Shown here: positions 24,043 to 36,125 of the stretch, piece by piece
How positions within the stretch are numbered: position 1 is the first letter of the stretch
Layout of the letters: each line of letters starts with the position of its first letter
Source of the DNA: Trematomus loennbergii
Lineage: Eukaryota > Chordata > Actinopteri > Perciformes > Nototheniidae
DNA: 64,000 bases
Assembly: GCA_012861695.1 (NCBI GenBank)
Contig: JAAOOA010000060.1
Coordinates: 4,043,183 to 4,107,182 of the forward strand
Direction: 5' to 3'
Program-made: the position numbers and the translations under genes
Notes under the pieces: generated by a model
The model's input: only the letters and a program-made list of their open reading frames with translations
What the model was told of the DNA's origin: nothing
Databases searched by the model: none

Positions 24043-24829
24043 TCAATCAGGTTTTATTTATAAAGCACATTTAAAAGCGATTTTTGGTCGAGCCAAAGTG
24101 CTGTACATGTAATAAAAAACACATTACTACAAAACACAATAAACGACAATAAATTACAACAGATATAACTTAAAAAACAAAATAAGAATAAAACACACGG
24201 AAAAGTCAGGAGTCATGCTCCGCTCTAACTAGAAAAGCCAGAGAGAAGAAGTGTGTTTTTAGTAAAAACCCCTAGGGTCTGGGCCGACCTTACATGGAGG
24301 GGCAGAGTGTTCCAGAGCCTAGGGCCAGCTGCTGCGAAGGCTCGGTGCCCTCGGGTTTTTAGCCTGGTCTTGGGCACTACCAGCAGCAGCTGGTCAGCAG
24401 ACCTTAAGGCTCTGGCTGGGGTGTAGCGCTGGAGCAGTTCAGTTATATAGGCCGGAGCCAGCCCATTAGGGCTTTAAAAACAAATAAAAGGACTTTAAAA
24501 TCAATTCTGAACCGAACTGGAAGCCAGTGTAATGAGGCCAGAATAGGGGTGATGTGGTCGCGCTTTTTGTGACCAGTCAGCAAACGTGCAGCCGCGTTTT
24601 GGACTAGCTGTAAGCGTTTGATTGAGGCCTGGTCCATACCCACATACAGAGCGTTACAATAGTCCAGTCTCGAGGTTACAAAGGCGTTAATAACCCTTTC
24701 TAAGTCTTTAAAAGATAAATACGACTTGGTTTTGGCCAATAGTCTTATTTTAAAAAAGCAGGATTTTACTACGGTGCTAACCTGCTTGTCAAATTTAAAA
24801 GTGCTGGTGAATGTCACTCCAAGGTTCAT
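24043..24829 (-). mobile_element. L2/CR1-like LINE, 3' end of ORF2
   Basis: The minus-strand frame 24829-24443 reads LGVTFTSTFKFDKQVSTVV, then SRLDYCNALYVG, LQLVQNAAARLLTG and ILASLHWLPVRFRIDFK, the signature C-terminus of L2-type ORF2. The 3' UTR follows to about 24043 and ends in a TGATTTGATTTGA-type tail. Strongly 5'-truncated. The same 3' end occurs at 44528-44720. Confidence 0.85.
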
Positions 24830-24842
24830 GACCGAGGGGAGG

Positions 24843-25190
24843 ATGTTTTATACTTTATACTATACTTGCACTGCTTACCGTTGTCATACTTTATATATTT
24901 TAGCATATTCATACAACACACTGTTAATACTAGGCTAGGCTACTGTGTATATAGTGTATTCATACCCCTCACTGTTTATTCATCATTCAATTCATTCTAT
25001 ATTTATTCTGTAGATTGTGTACATTACTTTTCACTTTACTGCTTTATGCACTCCTGGTTAGAAGCCAAACTGCATTTCGTTGTCTCAGTACCTGTAATCT
25101 GTGCAATAACAATAAAGTTGAATCTAATCTTGAGCAGGAACAAATGTATTTACTTAGCACATATCTGACATTAACGATTAAACACATTTG
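24843..25190. repeat. Inverted repeat arm 2 (retroposon 3' tail)
   Basis: Reverse-complement partner of 23163-23590, sharing CATACCCCTCACTGTTTATT, TGCATTTCGTTGTCTCAGTA and GACATTAACGATTAAACACA. It lies inside the 23612-25679 element while its partner lies outside, so the two are independent insertions or an inverted duplication. Confidence 0.7.
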
Positions 25191-25202
25191 TCCATTCTTT
25201 AT

Positions 25203-25470
25203 CAATCAATCAATCAATGTTTATTTATATAGCCCAATATCACAAATGTTACATTTGTCTCAGTGCGTGGACTTCACAGTTTGTACAGAATATCAGTATG
25301 ACAATACGACACCCTCTGTCCTTACGTTTCACATCTTACAAGGAAAAACTTCCAGAGAAAAACCCACAGTTTAAAGGGGAAATGGGAGAAACCTCAGGGA
25401 GAGCAACAGAGGAGGGATCCCTCTCCCAGGACGGACAGACGTGCAATAGATGCCGTGTGCATTTATAAAT
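25203..25470. repeat. Dispersed fish retroposon fragment
   Basis: Starts with four ATCA units and TTTATTTATATAGCCCAATA, and contains GAAACCTCAGGGAGAGCAAC and GGATCCCTCTCCCAGGACGG. I recognise this wording as a high-copy teleost repeat. Its exact family name is not assigned here. Confidence 0.6.
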
Positions 25471-25495
25471 GCAAACCGAGTCAAGCCGACTCCGG

Positions 25496-25524
25496 AGGTG
25501 GCGGTATGCACCTTAAAGTTGTTT
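25496..25524 (-). repeat. 29-bp inverted repeat, right copy
   Basis: Exact reverse complement of 20978-21006. Confidence 0.65.
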
Positions 25525-26019
25525 GAAATCCGCCAAAAAATGAGAGAAGAACAAGAAGAAGAAGAAGAAGCCGACTCCGAGCTGTCCGACTTCCGACGAG
25601 TTTTTTAGACCTCCCCCGGCTGCGATCGGCTATTCTCGTCTACTTTCGAGGCGAGCCGCAGCTTGTCTCAAACAAGCCTAATGAGAAACGGACACCCCCT
25701 GTATTTATTGTCCTCTCAAGACAGGAAGGAGTCATCACATACACGATATAGTACAACTAGCTCCTGAACAGCTTCACTTCTTAGTGTCTGGAGCATAGGT
25801 CTGGAGAAGAAGAAGAAGAAGAAAAGCGACACGGACACCCGAGGACTCGAGGTATTGTTGGAGATTTAAACTAAATTATTATTTTCGAGTTCCCTGTTCA
25901 TGTTGACGTGAGCATGGAAGTCGAATGAACTCAAGGCTAAATTCTAACATTTCATACTTAGTTTTGTCACTATTTGGGTTTTTATCGAGGAAATTGGTCG
26001 AAGTGAATATAAATGTTGC

Positions 26020-26105
26020 CTTTAAAGGCAAGGCAAGGCAAGTTTATTTATATAGCACCTTTCAACACAAGGCAATTCAAAGTGCTTTACAAAAATGGAA
26101 GACAT
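26020..26105. repeat. Dispersed LINE-tail fragment upstream of TRIM copy A
   Basis: Contains three AGGCA units, then AGTTTATTTATATAGCACCT and CAAAGTGCTTTACA, a common fish retroposon 3' end. Only about 50 bp beyond it does homology to TRIM copy B begin (near 26159). Confidence 0.55.
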
Positions 26106-29054
26106 TATGAAAATGGCATTTAAAATCAGTCAGAATCGAAACTGGTGCAAGAATAGCGCAAGTTAAGTTTCGTTTCTCCCTCGCAGCTCAGAGCCCAGCC
26201 CACTGGAGTTTCATGATGGCGGCGATGGACCAGAGTCAGTTTCTCTGTTGAGTCTGGAGGAAGAGCTGAGCTGCAGCATCTGTCTGTGTCCCTTTGACTG
26301 CCCGGTGACCATCCCCTGCGGACACAACTTCTGCCAGGACTGCCTCCTCGCCAGCTGGAAGGACTCCTACAGCTGTCCTCAGTGTCGGACCCACTTCCCC
26401 ACCAAACCGGAGCTGAAGAAAAACACGGTCCTCAGCACCGTCGTGGAGACCTTCAACCTGCGGACGAGCAAGAGCGAGGCCGACCTGGGGACAGCAGAGG
26501 ACAGCCAAGCCGAGAGCCAGGATGTCATACGCTGTGATACATGTATGGAAGCAGAAGCGGCGCAGACCTGCCTCACCTGCATGGCCTCTTTCTGCGAGGA
26601 GCACCTGCGGCCTCACCAAACCCAAGATTTAGAGTCCACCAGCTGAGTGAGCCTGTCGGCGACCTGTCCGAGCGCATCTGCCCGGACCACCACAAGCTGA
26701 TGGAGCTCTTCTGCAGCCAGCATTGCGTCCCATCTGCAGCCTCTGCCTCCAGCTGGTCCACAAAGGCTGCTCCTTTATGTCCCCGGAGGAGCAGAGGAAC
26801 CTGAAAGAGGGTGTGTGTGTTTGTGCAGGAGCCAGCAGCTGCTTGGCTTCGTTTGAAGGGGCATTCTCTCTCCCAAAAATATGGAAGATAGATTATTGTT
26901 TGTTTTTGTGCTCACTGCATTAAAACGTTATATGTCATACCACACAATGCTGAGATTTGACAAGTAATGTTACAGGTTTAAACTTACAAAATAATCTTAA
27001 TAATACTTTCCCGAATGAACTGAATGTGTCCTGTTTCTCTGTTTTTTAGTCCGACCTGAGAGGCAAGTTGGCTAACCTGGACGAGAAAATAACGAAGAAT
27101 GAGAGAGTTATTTCGCATATTGGTGACATGGAGGACAAGCTAAAGGTAGTCCTGGATACTTGACATTTCATTATTTATAATTCTTATGAATTCCAAAAAA
27201 ATAGTTTCTTGAAAGAAGAAGAGTGAATAAAGGAAAACATTAACAAGTGATTATTGTTCATTTGCAAACCATAACACTGAGATGTTGCTTTGTGTGGTAG
27301 AACTGTCATTTTCTCTAACCCCTGTATTTACTTTTTTCCTTTTGCCTACTGATGTGTTCTGATTCTCTTGTAGGACTCAGCGACCAACAGGAAGAAGGCC
27401 GTGGCAGCTGAGTATCAGCAGATCCGGGATATGTTGGCCCGAGAGGAGAGTGAAGCTCTGAATGCTGTTGACTGCGAGCTGCAGAGTGGTCAGACTAAGC
27501 TTAAGGGTCTCTCAAAGAAGTTCAATGAGAACGTTGTTCATATGAGTAAAGCTAAAGAAGACATCCACAGTCTGCTGAGTCAGTCCCAGACTCTTGCCTT
27601 CCTACAGGTGAGTCAATCAATCCGCAAAAATTGACTTTATCCTTTATACAGCCTACAAAGACACTAATCACGCTGTCTGTTTAATAGTGTTTATAATGTT
27701 ATATTTAAAATCACAACCTTTTATCTTTTTTTAAATGACAGTATTCCACTCATAATAGACACACAATAGAAAATAAAAAAGCTTATTTCCAATGTATTGC
27801 ATAAAAACAGTTTGTTCTTCTGCCTCCAGGCTTCATTCAACCTGCCAAAGGCTGCAAGCTTTGACCCTTACACCCCTCAAATCAACCTGGATTCTAAGAA
27901 GGTGAAAGCCACGCAGGCCTTTTGTGCAGACCTGAAGGAGCACCTAACAGAGATGTTTAAACCGCCTGTTGAGGACAGACTGCTGATACGCAAACCGGGT
28001 GAATGTGCAGTTAAACTTTTAATGGGAGATTTAACATTTTGAGGTGCATAATGGGATAATGATAAAGCCAACTTTGTTGCAAAACATAACATGGGCGTCT
28101 GGAGAGCTTGTGTTGTGAGATACTGGAATTTAACTCCAATGTCTTGTCTCTGCCAGGCATATGCCAGTAGGGAGACGTATGTGTTTGTGTATCTGTCTGT
28201 CTGCATCTCACACACTACTGGACAATTCATCCTATTATTATTTTTTTTTTATTCATGGATGAAAAACTGTTTATGGCTCAGCAACGGAAAGCACTGGACC
28301 TCATCCCAAATCTGGTATGTTAATCTCTGCTTTTAACCTATAATACAATATCGGCCAATGTGTATGATAAACTCGCGTCTGCACAGCTTTGAAGTCGCTG
28401 AAAAATGCTATATGTGAATATTTGCTTCACGATTGCAACGGCAATTTAGGTGTTCCTATATCCATTTGTAGTAGCTGTTATCGTCTGTAGCTGTTAGCAT
28501 CTGCCGTGTCTGTTAAGAACAGACCCTGTGCAGCTAATCGCCTCGAACAAGTGTTCAAAAATAATACTGCATGAAGAATCTAAACAAAATAATATAACAT
28601 CCCAATCATTTTCATATATAGATCCTACACAATACTGTAGTTTTGATAAAATAACGTTTTAAATATCTGTGTATGGCAAATATGTGCTTTTGCATTTTGT
28701 GATACAACGCGTATGAGTGCACAAAATGTCTTCTTATTTTACCTTCTCTCTTTCAGAATTCAACAATCCTCCAAAGCAGAAAAGGCCCCCCAGGTCCCAC
28801 AGTCCAGGTCGTCTCCTCATCGAGCCATTATTCCAGCCAGTTTACATGGGGTCACATCCACACCCCAATGCACCCCAGCATCAACCAGGCTACAACAGGG
28901 ATCCCCATTTTATGGCAGGACAAAAGACAAGTAAGAAAGGTTTAAATTGTACCATTGTACTCGCAGAGGTCGAACAGCACACCACCTATCTTAATCAATA
29001 TCGTAGCTCTTTAAAACATCTGCCATCAGAATCTTTTAAAAGATGCTAGTGCAG

Positions 29055-29454
29055 TAGAGATGGGCGAGTCCTGATTCATCCGGATCATTAACCCGGATCC
29101 TAGAAATGAGCTGGTCGTGACGAGTCTCCCCTCTCCATTAACCCGAGTCCTTGAGTCCCACACTTGGTGTGACGTACAAATTAAAACTATAAATTGCGTC
29201 ACTCGCTACTCTCTTTATAACATGTAAAATCACATTACAACGTACCCCAGTCCATCTGCCTACCCTTTAGCAAGTATACAGGATAGCTGCCAGAAGTGAT
29301 CGTTTGGCTCAGGGGAGGGGACGCGGATCAGTGAAACTTCCTGCAGACTCGTGGGGACTCAGAGGAGCCGACGGCTCCTAACCGTAATAGCATAGCAGAT
29401 CCAGAGATCCATACTCGTCATGTGCACGAGCATATAAAATATACATGCAGAGAT

Positions 29455-29511
<57 letters not shown>

Positions 29512-29622
29512 AATATATATATATATATATATTCAAAATATATATATATAAAATATATATATTCAAAATATATATATAAAAATATATATATTCAAAATAT
29601 ATATATATAAAATATATATATT

Positions 29623-29674
<52 letters not shown>

Positions 29675-29726
29675 AATATATATATATATATATTATATAT
29701 ATATATATATTCAAAATATATATTCA

Positions 29727-29771
<45 letters not shown>

Positions 29772-29997
29772 CAAAATATATATATATATATATATTCAAA
29801 ATATATATATATATTCAAAATATATGGAATAATAATATGCTCGTGAAATGCAACAACTTTTCGGTTTCACCGATAGGATTTCTACGCTCTTGGTGATGCT
29901 GACTCATATGACTCAAATGACTCGTATGATCCGGATCTCTCAATGACTGACTCAGAAGACCCTGAGTCCGTAAAAGGATCCGGATTTGCCATCTCTA
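29055..29997. mobile_element. hAT-type insertion in copy A linker intron
   Basis: The ends TAGAGATGG and CCATCTCTA are inverted repeats. A perfect 8-bp target duplication TAGTGCAG flanks it (29047-29054 and 29998-30005). Copy B shows the empty site (GCTAGTGCAGGTCC), so the insertion postdates the A/B duplication. The subterminal regions carry GACTCATATGACTC-type motifs and the core is an AT microsatellite. Confidence 0.88.
29452..29826. repeat. (AT)n satellite with TTCAAAA punctuation
   Basis: Long TA/AT dinucleotide runs are interrupted about a dozen times by TTCAAAA, giving a higher-order period of about 20-60 bp. It lies inside the hAT element at 29055-29997. The Tyr/Ile frame read through it on the minus strand is an artefact of composition. 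Confidence 0.9.
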
Positions 29998-32531
29998 TAG
30001 TGCAGGTCCATTTCTAAGTGGGAAACTTTACAGTTGAATATGGATTGAGAAAGAATAGTGAAGCCAATCATGTTCAACTTTGTTGCACTTGCACATATTT
30101 TTAGGTGAGTTGGTTTATGGTGGAACCAAAAATCAAGAAAATCAAATAAATGATGCGACTCTTTCAAGATATTCCTCAAGTTGGTGCTAATTGTTTGGTG
30201 GTCAGGTATGTTCAACTATCACAAGGTGAATTAATTTGAGTGATCTCATTTCTAAGAGTCAAATACAAGATCAGCTTTCTAAATAACTTTTTTTTCTATA
30301 TTGAGAAAAACATTTCTCTCTGACACACTTAAAAAATAAGAGCTGTTTGAACATTAAAGCATGTAAACATGTCACAGTAGAGGCACAAAATACACATTTT
30401 AAACTGAAAATGAGCATAATAAGACTCCTTTTTAAGACTTTAAAAAAATGGATCACCAGAATTAATTGTTCTCACTTGCCTTATGATGTATGTTTTTTTT
30501 TAAAACAAGGAGCTTTTAAGAACACATGAGGATTGCATCTGGCTCTAGTATCTGATATATTTTTATTCTATTTGTTTTTATTATCTCCTTATAGCTTTGT
30601 GAAGCACCTTGAGGTGACGTTGTTTTAAAGTGTGCTATATAAATCAAATGTATTATTATTATTAGTATAACATGTTCCTTTTCTTTTGTTTCTCCCTCTC
30701 TCAGAGCCGCAACGGACAGGTCCAGGTTCTCAACACAAAGCAGGCCCAAAGGAGAAGTCTGAAAGTAAGAAAGTGTCTATATTTGGTCCCACATATGGAT
30801 AACACTCAAGTTTATTCGCAACCAATTTACCTTTTTATGAAAGTTATAATATTCCGTTTTTTTAAGGAGGTGTTGATTCAACTTAACGTCATTTTGGATG
30901 TGGTAGTTTTGGTGCTATTGAACTCTTAATGTGTCCTACTGAGACCTGTTATTAATATTTTGTCCACCCCATTTATATCAATGAGAGAAAACGTGTGTGA
31001 TGTGCTTGTACTTGTTTGTTGTTTAGTGTAAGAAGTATGTTTAATTGTGCATGTTGATTTGCAATTGAATAAGACTTAAAGGGATAGTTTTGAAGTGAAG
31101 GCAAGTTTTATTTCTCTATAGTCAGTACGTAACATACAGTAGATGGCTGTTGGCACGTCCCAGCTTCGAGACAGACACGTTTTATTTATTTTTTAGATGG
31201 CTAAAATAGATTTCGCTGCTGCCACTGTCCACAGCAGTTCAATATACTGTATGTTTCTTCAGACTGGGGTGTTCTGACCTTTTTCTCCTGTACCTTTTAT
31301 ACAAACCCTGTTTCAAAACATCAGAAATATCCCTTTGACAGCTCTTCAGAATGATTACTGCAGTTAAATAACAAATGTACTATCTTTTTTTATCTTCAGA
31401 ACCAAAACCTCTCAAAGCTGCAAAAGACAATATTGGACAAAAGAATGAAGAACGCTCAACAGAAAACCTCTTGGATTTAGGTGGGATAATCCAACCCAGA
31501 AGCAGTACTCCTCCACCTTATTTTAATAAACCAGGTAGAAGCCATTCAATAAAAGAGTGCTCCACTGATTTACTATGACAACATCTTTTGGAGTAAGAAA
31601 AACTCAAATCGATTCAGCTGTACTAGATGATTTTATTCTACAAATGTTCTCAAAACCTTCCACCTAAATTGCAAACAGGAAATTAGCCAGTCTGCCTTCT
31701 TTTTTAAACGTGTCCACCTATGCATTCACTAGTCGTCCTCAACACCTGTGAACAGACCTAAATGGTAATCGTTGGAGATGCTCTTTTCAATTGTTTTCTT
31801 TGTTTTGTTCCCTTAGCCTGAAGACAAATTAATTTGTTGTCTTCTGTTGCAGAAATGTCGGACATTCCACCAAGCATAACATCTGCTGAAAAAAGAACCG
31901 AACTTTTGAAATGTAAGTGTATGATTGTAGGAGGCATCATCCCCTATTATAGTATCAACAAAGTTTGTTGTGAAAATGTTGATTTTTGTCCCTACCAGAT
32001 GGTACAGTTCTCACTTTGGATCCAAAGACGGCCCACAAACGCATCGCTCTGAGTGAGGGCTTCACTAAGGCCTCGGTGTCAGATGAACACACAGACTATC
32101 CCGACTGCCCTGAACGCTTCTCGGTCTGCTCCCAGGTGCTCGCTCGTCAGAGTTTCTCTCGAGGCCGCCACTACTGGGAAGTGCGACTGAGCTGCAACAA
32201 CTTCATTGGCGTAGGCTTGGCTTACAGAAGCATTGACCGCAAAGGTCCCACCAGTCGACTGGGCCGCAACGACCAGTCCTGGTGTATCGAGTGGTTCAAC
32301 GTCAAGCTGTCCGCTTGGCACAACAGCAATGAGACCGTGCTGGTCAATCCCAATCCAAAGCGCGTAGGCGTGCTGTTGGATTGTGACGAGGGCACTGCTA
32401 CGTTCTATAACGTGGCAGACAGGGCGTATCCCTTCCACACCTTTGTGTTCCCCTTTGCCCAAGCTGTGTGTCCAGCTTTCTGGATTTTCTCAAGTGGCTC
32501 GTCCATTTCTGTGTGCAAGCTTCAGGCATGA

Positions 32532-33293
32532 GGAGCATATGCACAGAATTGGCATGCGGGCACACTCGTAATACACAGCCTTTTCTTCTAAATACACTCA
32601 TAATAATGGAATATAATACACTGCTTTGTTCACTTATTAAGACATTCCCTGTTAACCCACCTCCAGCTAACATTTAGTCAAAATCAATGTTGCCTTTTTG
32701 AAGTTGAAGTTGCAACTAAATGGTTCTTTGTGCTGTTGGAGTGTGTCAGGTGAAACTTGATTATCCCCACTATTAGTGCTCGCTGATTTAGCTTGGCTTT
32801 AACAAAGAAAATGAAGGAATAACTCAAATGTGTTTGTCTGAAAATGTCAGCACACAGTCCTTATCTTCTAAACTTAAATGGACTCGGATGCAAACGATAG
32901 CGCCATCGCTGTTGTCGTTAGCTTGCTAGCTGTGATTTACAGCAGCTTAATTTTTGGTTATGTGACCAAAAACGATTAAGACGGCTTTTCTAAACACGTA
33001 AAAAGCAACATGCTTTGTGTTTTCCAGTCTATAAACTGCATCCCAGGTGGTTTGAACACACCTGAGCATCGATATGACTTCTGTTATTAGGATTATAAGA
33101 AGAACGTGCACTGTACTCTTACCGTACAGCATGTGTGTGCTAGTCTTTCTCCTGTATTGTGACTGTGACTGGATAAAGAAGTGAATTATTACGTCACGCT
33201 CCAGCATGTGTCAGTACAGTGCTTTCATATGTCCGCATGTGGAAAATGTACGATCGTTTTGGAGTGCATTGAAGTGAAGCTCTTAAGGTTATA
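32532..33293 (+). other. 3' UTR/flank of TRIM copy A
   Basis: Noncoding, shared with copy B. A candidate distal poly(A) signal AATAAA is at 35096-35101; nothing closer is convincing. Confidence 0.4.
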
Positions 33294-34053
33294 GGGCTGG
33301 GCGATATGGCAAAACATTTGATGAAGTTATTTGTTTTTCATTCTGATGACCTTTAAAAGATTTCTTACAGTCTCTAAATCGTTTTACCTTTTGATCCAAA
33401 ATCAATAATCAACCATCCGTGTTTAATGGCTTGTGCATTTCAGACTACTTTAAAAAAATGCTAATAATTATGATAGAGATTAAGTTGAACATTTAAAATA
33501 AAAAGCTCAGAAATTGAAAAAAAACGCCAATGTTCTTTGATACTATACAGGTATACATTTGCAAAAGAAACTGAATTGTTCCCGCAAGTTAATGCCTCTT
33601 ATAATATGAGAATATTGGAGGTTTTTTTCTCATGATTGTTCAGTTTTTATATTAAAACCCTTCTCCCTAACTTTCAATTGCTAATTTACGCCACTGTAAG
33701 GTTGCAAGTTGATTGGTTAGAACATAATTAGTTTCTGCGATGTGATTGGCTGTTCCATGTGCGAGAGCAGAGTACAATGCAGTAGACTTTCGCAGTAGTT
33801 GGCATTAGCGGTGTTACAGTGTTTTTACAAATGCTGATTAAATGATGTGCCCAACAGCCATTCAACATAAAAGTATCAGAATCTTCAACAATCTTTTCTT
33901 GTTATATCTCCGGTGTAGTCAATAACACAGGTTATGTCTCCAGTTTATTAACCGGTGGAAAAGGTTTCCTCAACCGTGGCATCGCTTCCCTACTGACCAT
34001 GTATTGACATTTTGTTTATCAAGAAAAGTGCATATATCGTTATCGCCCAGCTC
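33294..34053. mobile_element. MITE with GGGCTGGGCGATA ends (copy A flank)
   Basis: The left end GGGCTGGGCGATAT and right end TATCGCCCAGCTC are inverted repeats flanked by TA dinucleotides, as for Tc1/mariner-type insertions. The same element at the same place in the copy B flank (49544-50229) shows it was present before the duplication. Confidence 0.75.
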
Positions 34054-36125
34054 TAAAGCGTCACTTCCTCAACTCTCTGACTTTTTTTCGGCTGATGTGA
34101 ATTAAAGTCAAATAGACAAGTTCCATCAAGTTTTGATGAATCTTTCCTTTTGATTGTTTTTATGGGATTTTACCTTTTATTGGTGACGTTAGAGGAAATA
34201 ATTGAGGGAAAGGAAACGGGTGTCGTTCTTGCATCCTTTACTCCATAGATGTACATTGATATACAATTTCACATCTATGGTGGGCACATTAAACTAACAA
34301 GCCATCAGCCTGGTCTGTTGGCTTTGTGTAAGGTGGTATGAAGCTAGTTAGCTGTATAGTTTCACAGGGGTTAATTATTTGTTGTGTGATACAAAGTTTA
34401 CCCCGGCTTGTAAGATGATGATGTCCCGCGATGGTGCTCATCTTGCAGGTGCTAAATCGTGTGAAACAACAAACTGTATGGGTGTCTAGCAGTAGAGATC
34501 TGTCTACACAACATGCGGTGGTACGTTCACGGTGAACTTAGCCGTTTGAACACAGTTCTCTGTTCTAATAACCTCACAGGTTTTAGCGGTTCCGAAAAAA
34601 AAAAAACTTTTTCTTGATGATTTTGCTGAAAAGCTGGTAAAGGTTTGGACGTGATCTCAGTTTTGAGTCTTAATGGTTGGATAAGTTCAAATATCTCAGA
34701 TTCGTTTCAGGCAATGCACTTCAGGTACAGTGTTATTATTAGGCTCCATGCTATTGTGTGAAGGAACAGTACATCATTGCATGTAAAGTCTGAACCTGTA
34801 TAATGAAATCTGCTGTTTTCTGTTAACACAAGTCAACACAATGAAGAGCTGTGGTTTGGGACACAGCTCCGCAGACTCCTGTGACGTGATGATCATTTTG
34901 TTTGTTTGCCGTGCATTTACTGAAACTGTGTTCATTGTTCTTAGCATCATATATGGTCGAGGGTTGTATAACACTTGAACTGTCAAACCAAACCAACCTT
35001 TGTGTAATGCTTAATGTACGGTGGTTGTTTTCAGGTGTTTGCCATTATCTTAAAATTCCAGTGATTATGGCTCTTTTACATTAAATCAATCTCTAAATAA
35101 ATAAACCAATGCTTCTTATTATAAAGTGTGCTCTATCAAAAACGTTTCTTTTCTTTTTGCGAAGACACTGGTGGTTAAAAGAGCACTAGATTTTGGGAAA
35201 TTCTCCCTTTGTTATTTCTTACCAATAAGTGATAGAATCGATATCTACAGACATCTGTGGGCCGTTCAGATGCAGAGAGATTACATTTATATATTGTCCT
35301 CACGGGAAACTTAAACTATATTTGATCTTCAAAATGTCAGTGTTACTCTTAATCTGATGAACATTTGGGAATCACATTAAATATGCTTTTCCTGCTCGTT
35401 CTCATCTATTCAGAAGTAGAGGCATCACGCAGCTAGCAACTAGTTGCAATTCAGCCTAATGAAAAGCCATTTTTAAAAGCAATATACATTTTTATCTTTG
35501 CATCATTGGCTTGCAATAACATTGTAACAATGCCATGGCCATTAAAAGAAACTCTAGCGCCTTCAAATTATATATTAGGATACCTGAAATAGTGTACCAT
35601 ATAGTAAAACCCTCTTTAATGTCATTTAAATGAGCCATTGATGCCCTAATGTCTTATAAAATTGGTGCTAGATTTGCTATCAATAACATCTCCAGGTGAC
35701 TTACTGTATTGATTTATTTGAGAGACTTTCAGACACACACATCCTACTTAGAATTAGTTTGATTCATGAAACATAGCCGCTACGCTCATCCATTCATTAG
35801 GACTTGTATGTATTTTTTTAAATGGCTTGAAATCAACGGCTATTATCTTTATATATCTTTGTGGTGTTTCAATGAATTGCTTGCGGGGAAAAAAATCAGG
35901 ATTCCTCCCAAATCAAAAAGATATGCTCAGTACAACATTCTCCTTGTTTATTTGGTCAGTGCTCTTCAAAGCATTTCAATATAGAGACTGACCCAATCCT
36001 AAAGAGTAGTCACTGTGTGACTTTACTAAATGAGTAGAGACCACATATAAGATCGGTAACACTAATAAGCTGCAACTGTTGTTTTTTAAGTTTATTGGAA
36101 AAAGAAAGGTATTAATCAAAAAGTG
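34054..36125. other. Duplicated gene-free flank of copy A
   Basis: About 2 kb, mirrored downstream of copy B as far as about 35980. No supportable coding exon or RNA gene. Confidence 0.5.

Larger units (their letters stand above)
23612..25679. mobile_element. TIR-bounded composite element
   Basis: Starts AGGCTTGTTTGAGACAAGC and ends GCTTGTCTCAAACAAGCCT, perfect 19-bp inverted repeats. The trinucleotide AAT flanks both ends, a possible 3-bp target duplication (Harbinger-like spacing). The 2.07-kb interior has GC-rich ends and is stuffed with an L2-like LINE fragment and two other retroposon tails. No transposase of its own is visible. Confidence 0.65.
26213..32531 (+). pseudogene. TRIM25-like gene copy A: disabled RING/B-box exon, intact coiled-coil and SPRY exons
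   Basis: Homologue of E3 ubiquitin/ISG15 ligase TRIM25, the antiviral ligase acting in RIG-I signalling. Exons: 26213-26810 (RING, two B-boxes), 27050-27145 and 27374-27607 (coiled coil), 27830-27998, 28282-28314, 28757-28930, 30705-30764, 31400-31534, 31853-31912 (Pro/Gly-rich linker), 31999-32531 (B30.2/SPRY). Exons 2-10 join in one open frame of 498 codons including stop. Exon 1 does not. Compared with B and C it lacks one base near codon 9, giving a stop four codons on. It also lacks four bases at the PHRENP site (26615-26625), one base at the second B-box CRPIC, and gains a G at the donor. The 5' noncoding exon of B/C is absent, since homology starts only at 26159. Also lost is the GAYGGNSPFGPG exon of B. 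Either a pseudogene or, less likely, an unpolished stretch of assembly. A start inside exon 2 or 3 could still make a coiled-coil/SPRY protein. Confidence 0.7.
30694..35960. repeat. Segmental duplication block, copy A side
   Basis: Nearly identical to 46970-52040, covering linker exons 7-9, the SPRY exon and about 3.4 kb of 3' flank. The two differ by scattered substitutions, a roughly 60-bp absence near 47405 and a roughly 70-bp absence near 49710 in copy B. The homology extends more patchily back to 26159/37930. Confidence 0.92.

Noticed and set aside
25790..25851. Possible alternative 5' noncoding exon for TRIM copy A ending GACTCGAG/GTATTG
   Set aside because: The donor is weak, the sequence is GAA-repeat-rich and has no counterpart in B or C; not enough to call an exon.
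29378..29674. 98-codon Tyr/Ile-rich frame on the minus strand
   Set aside because: Pure translation of the (AT)n satellite.
29452..29826. CRISPR-like regular spacing of TTCAAAA between AT runs
   Set aside because: Repeats and spacers are both simple AT sequence in a eukaryotic transposon; no CRISPR features.
32079..32462. 127-codon antisense frame over the SPRY exon (also 48329-48712)
   Set aside because: Mirror of the sense SPRY frame, with no independent evidence.
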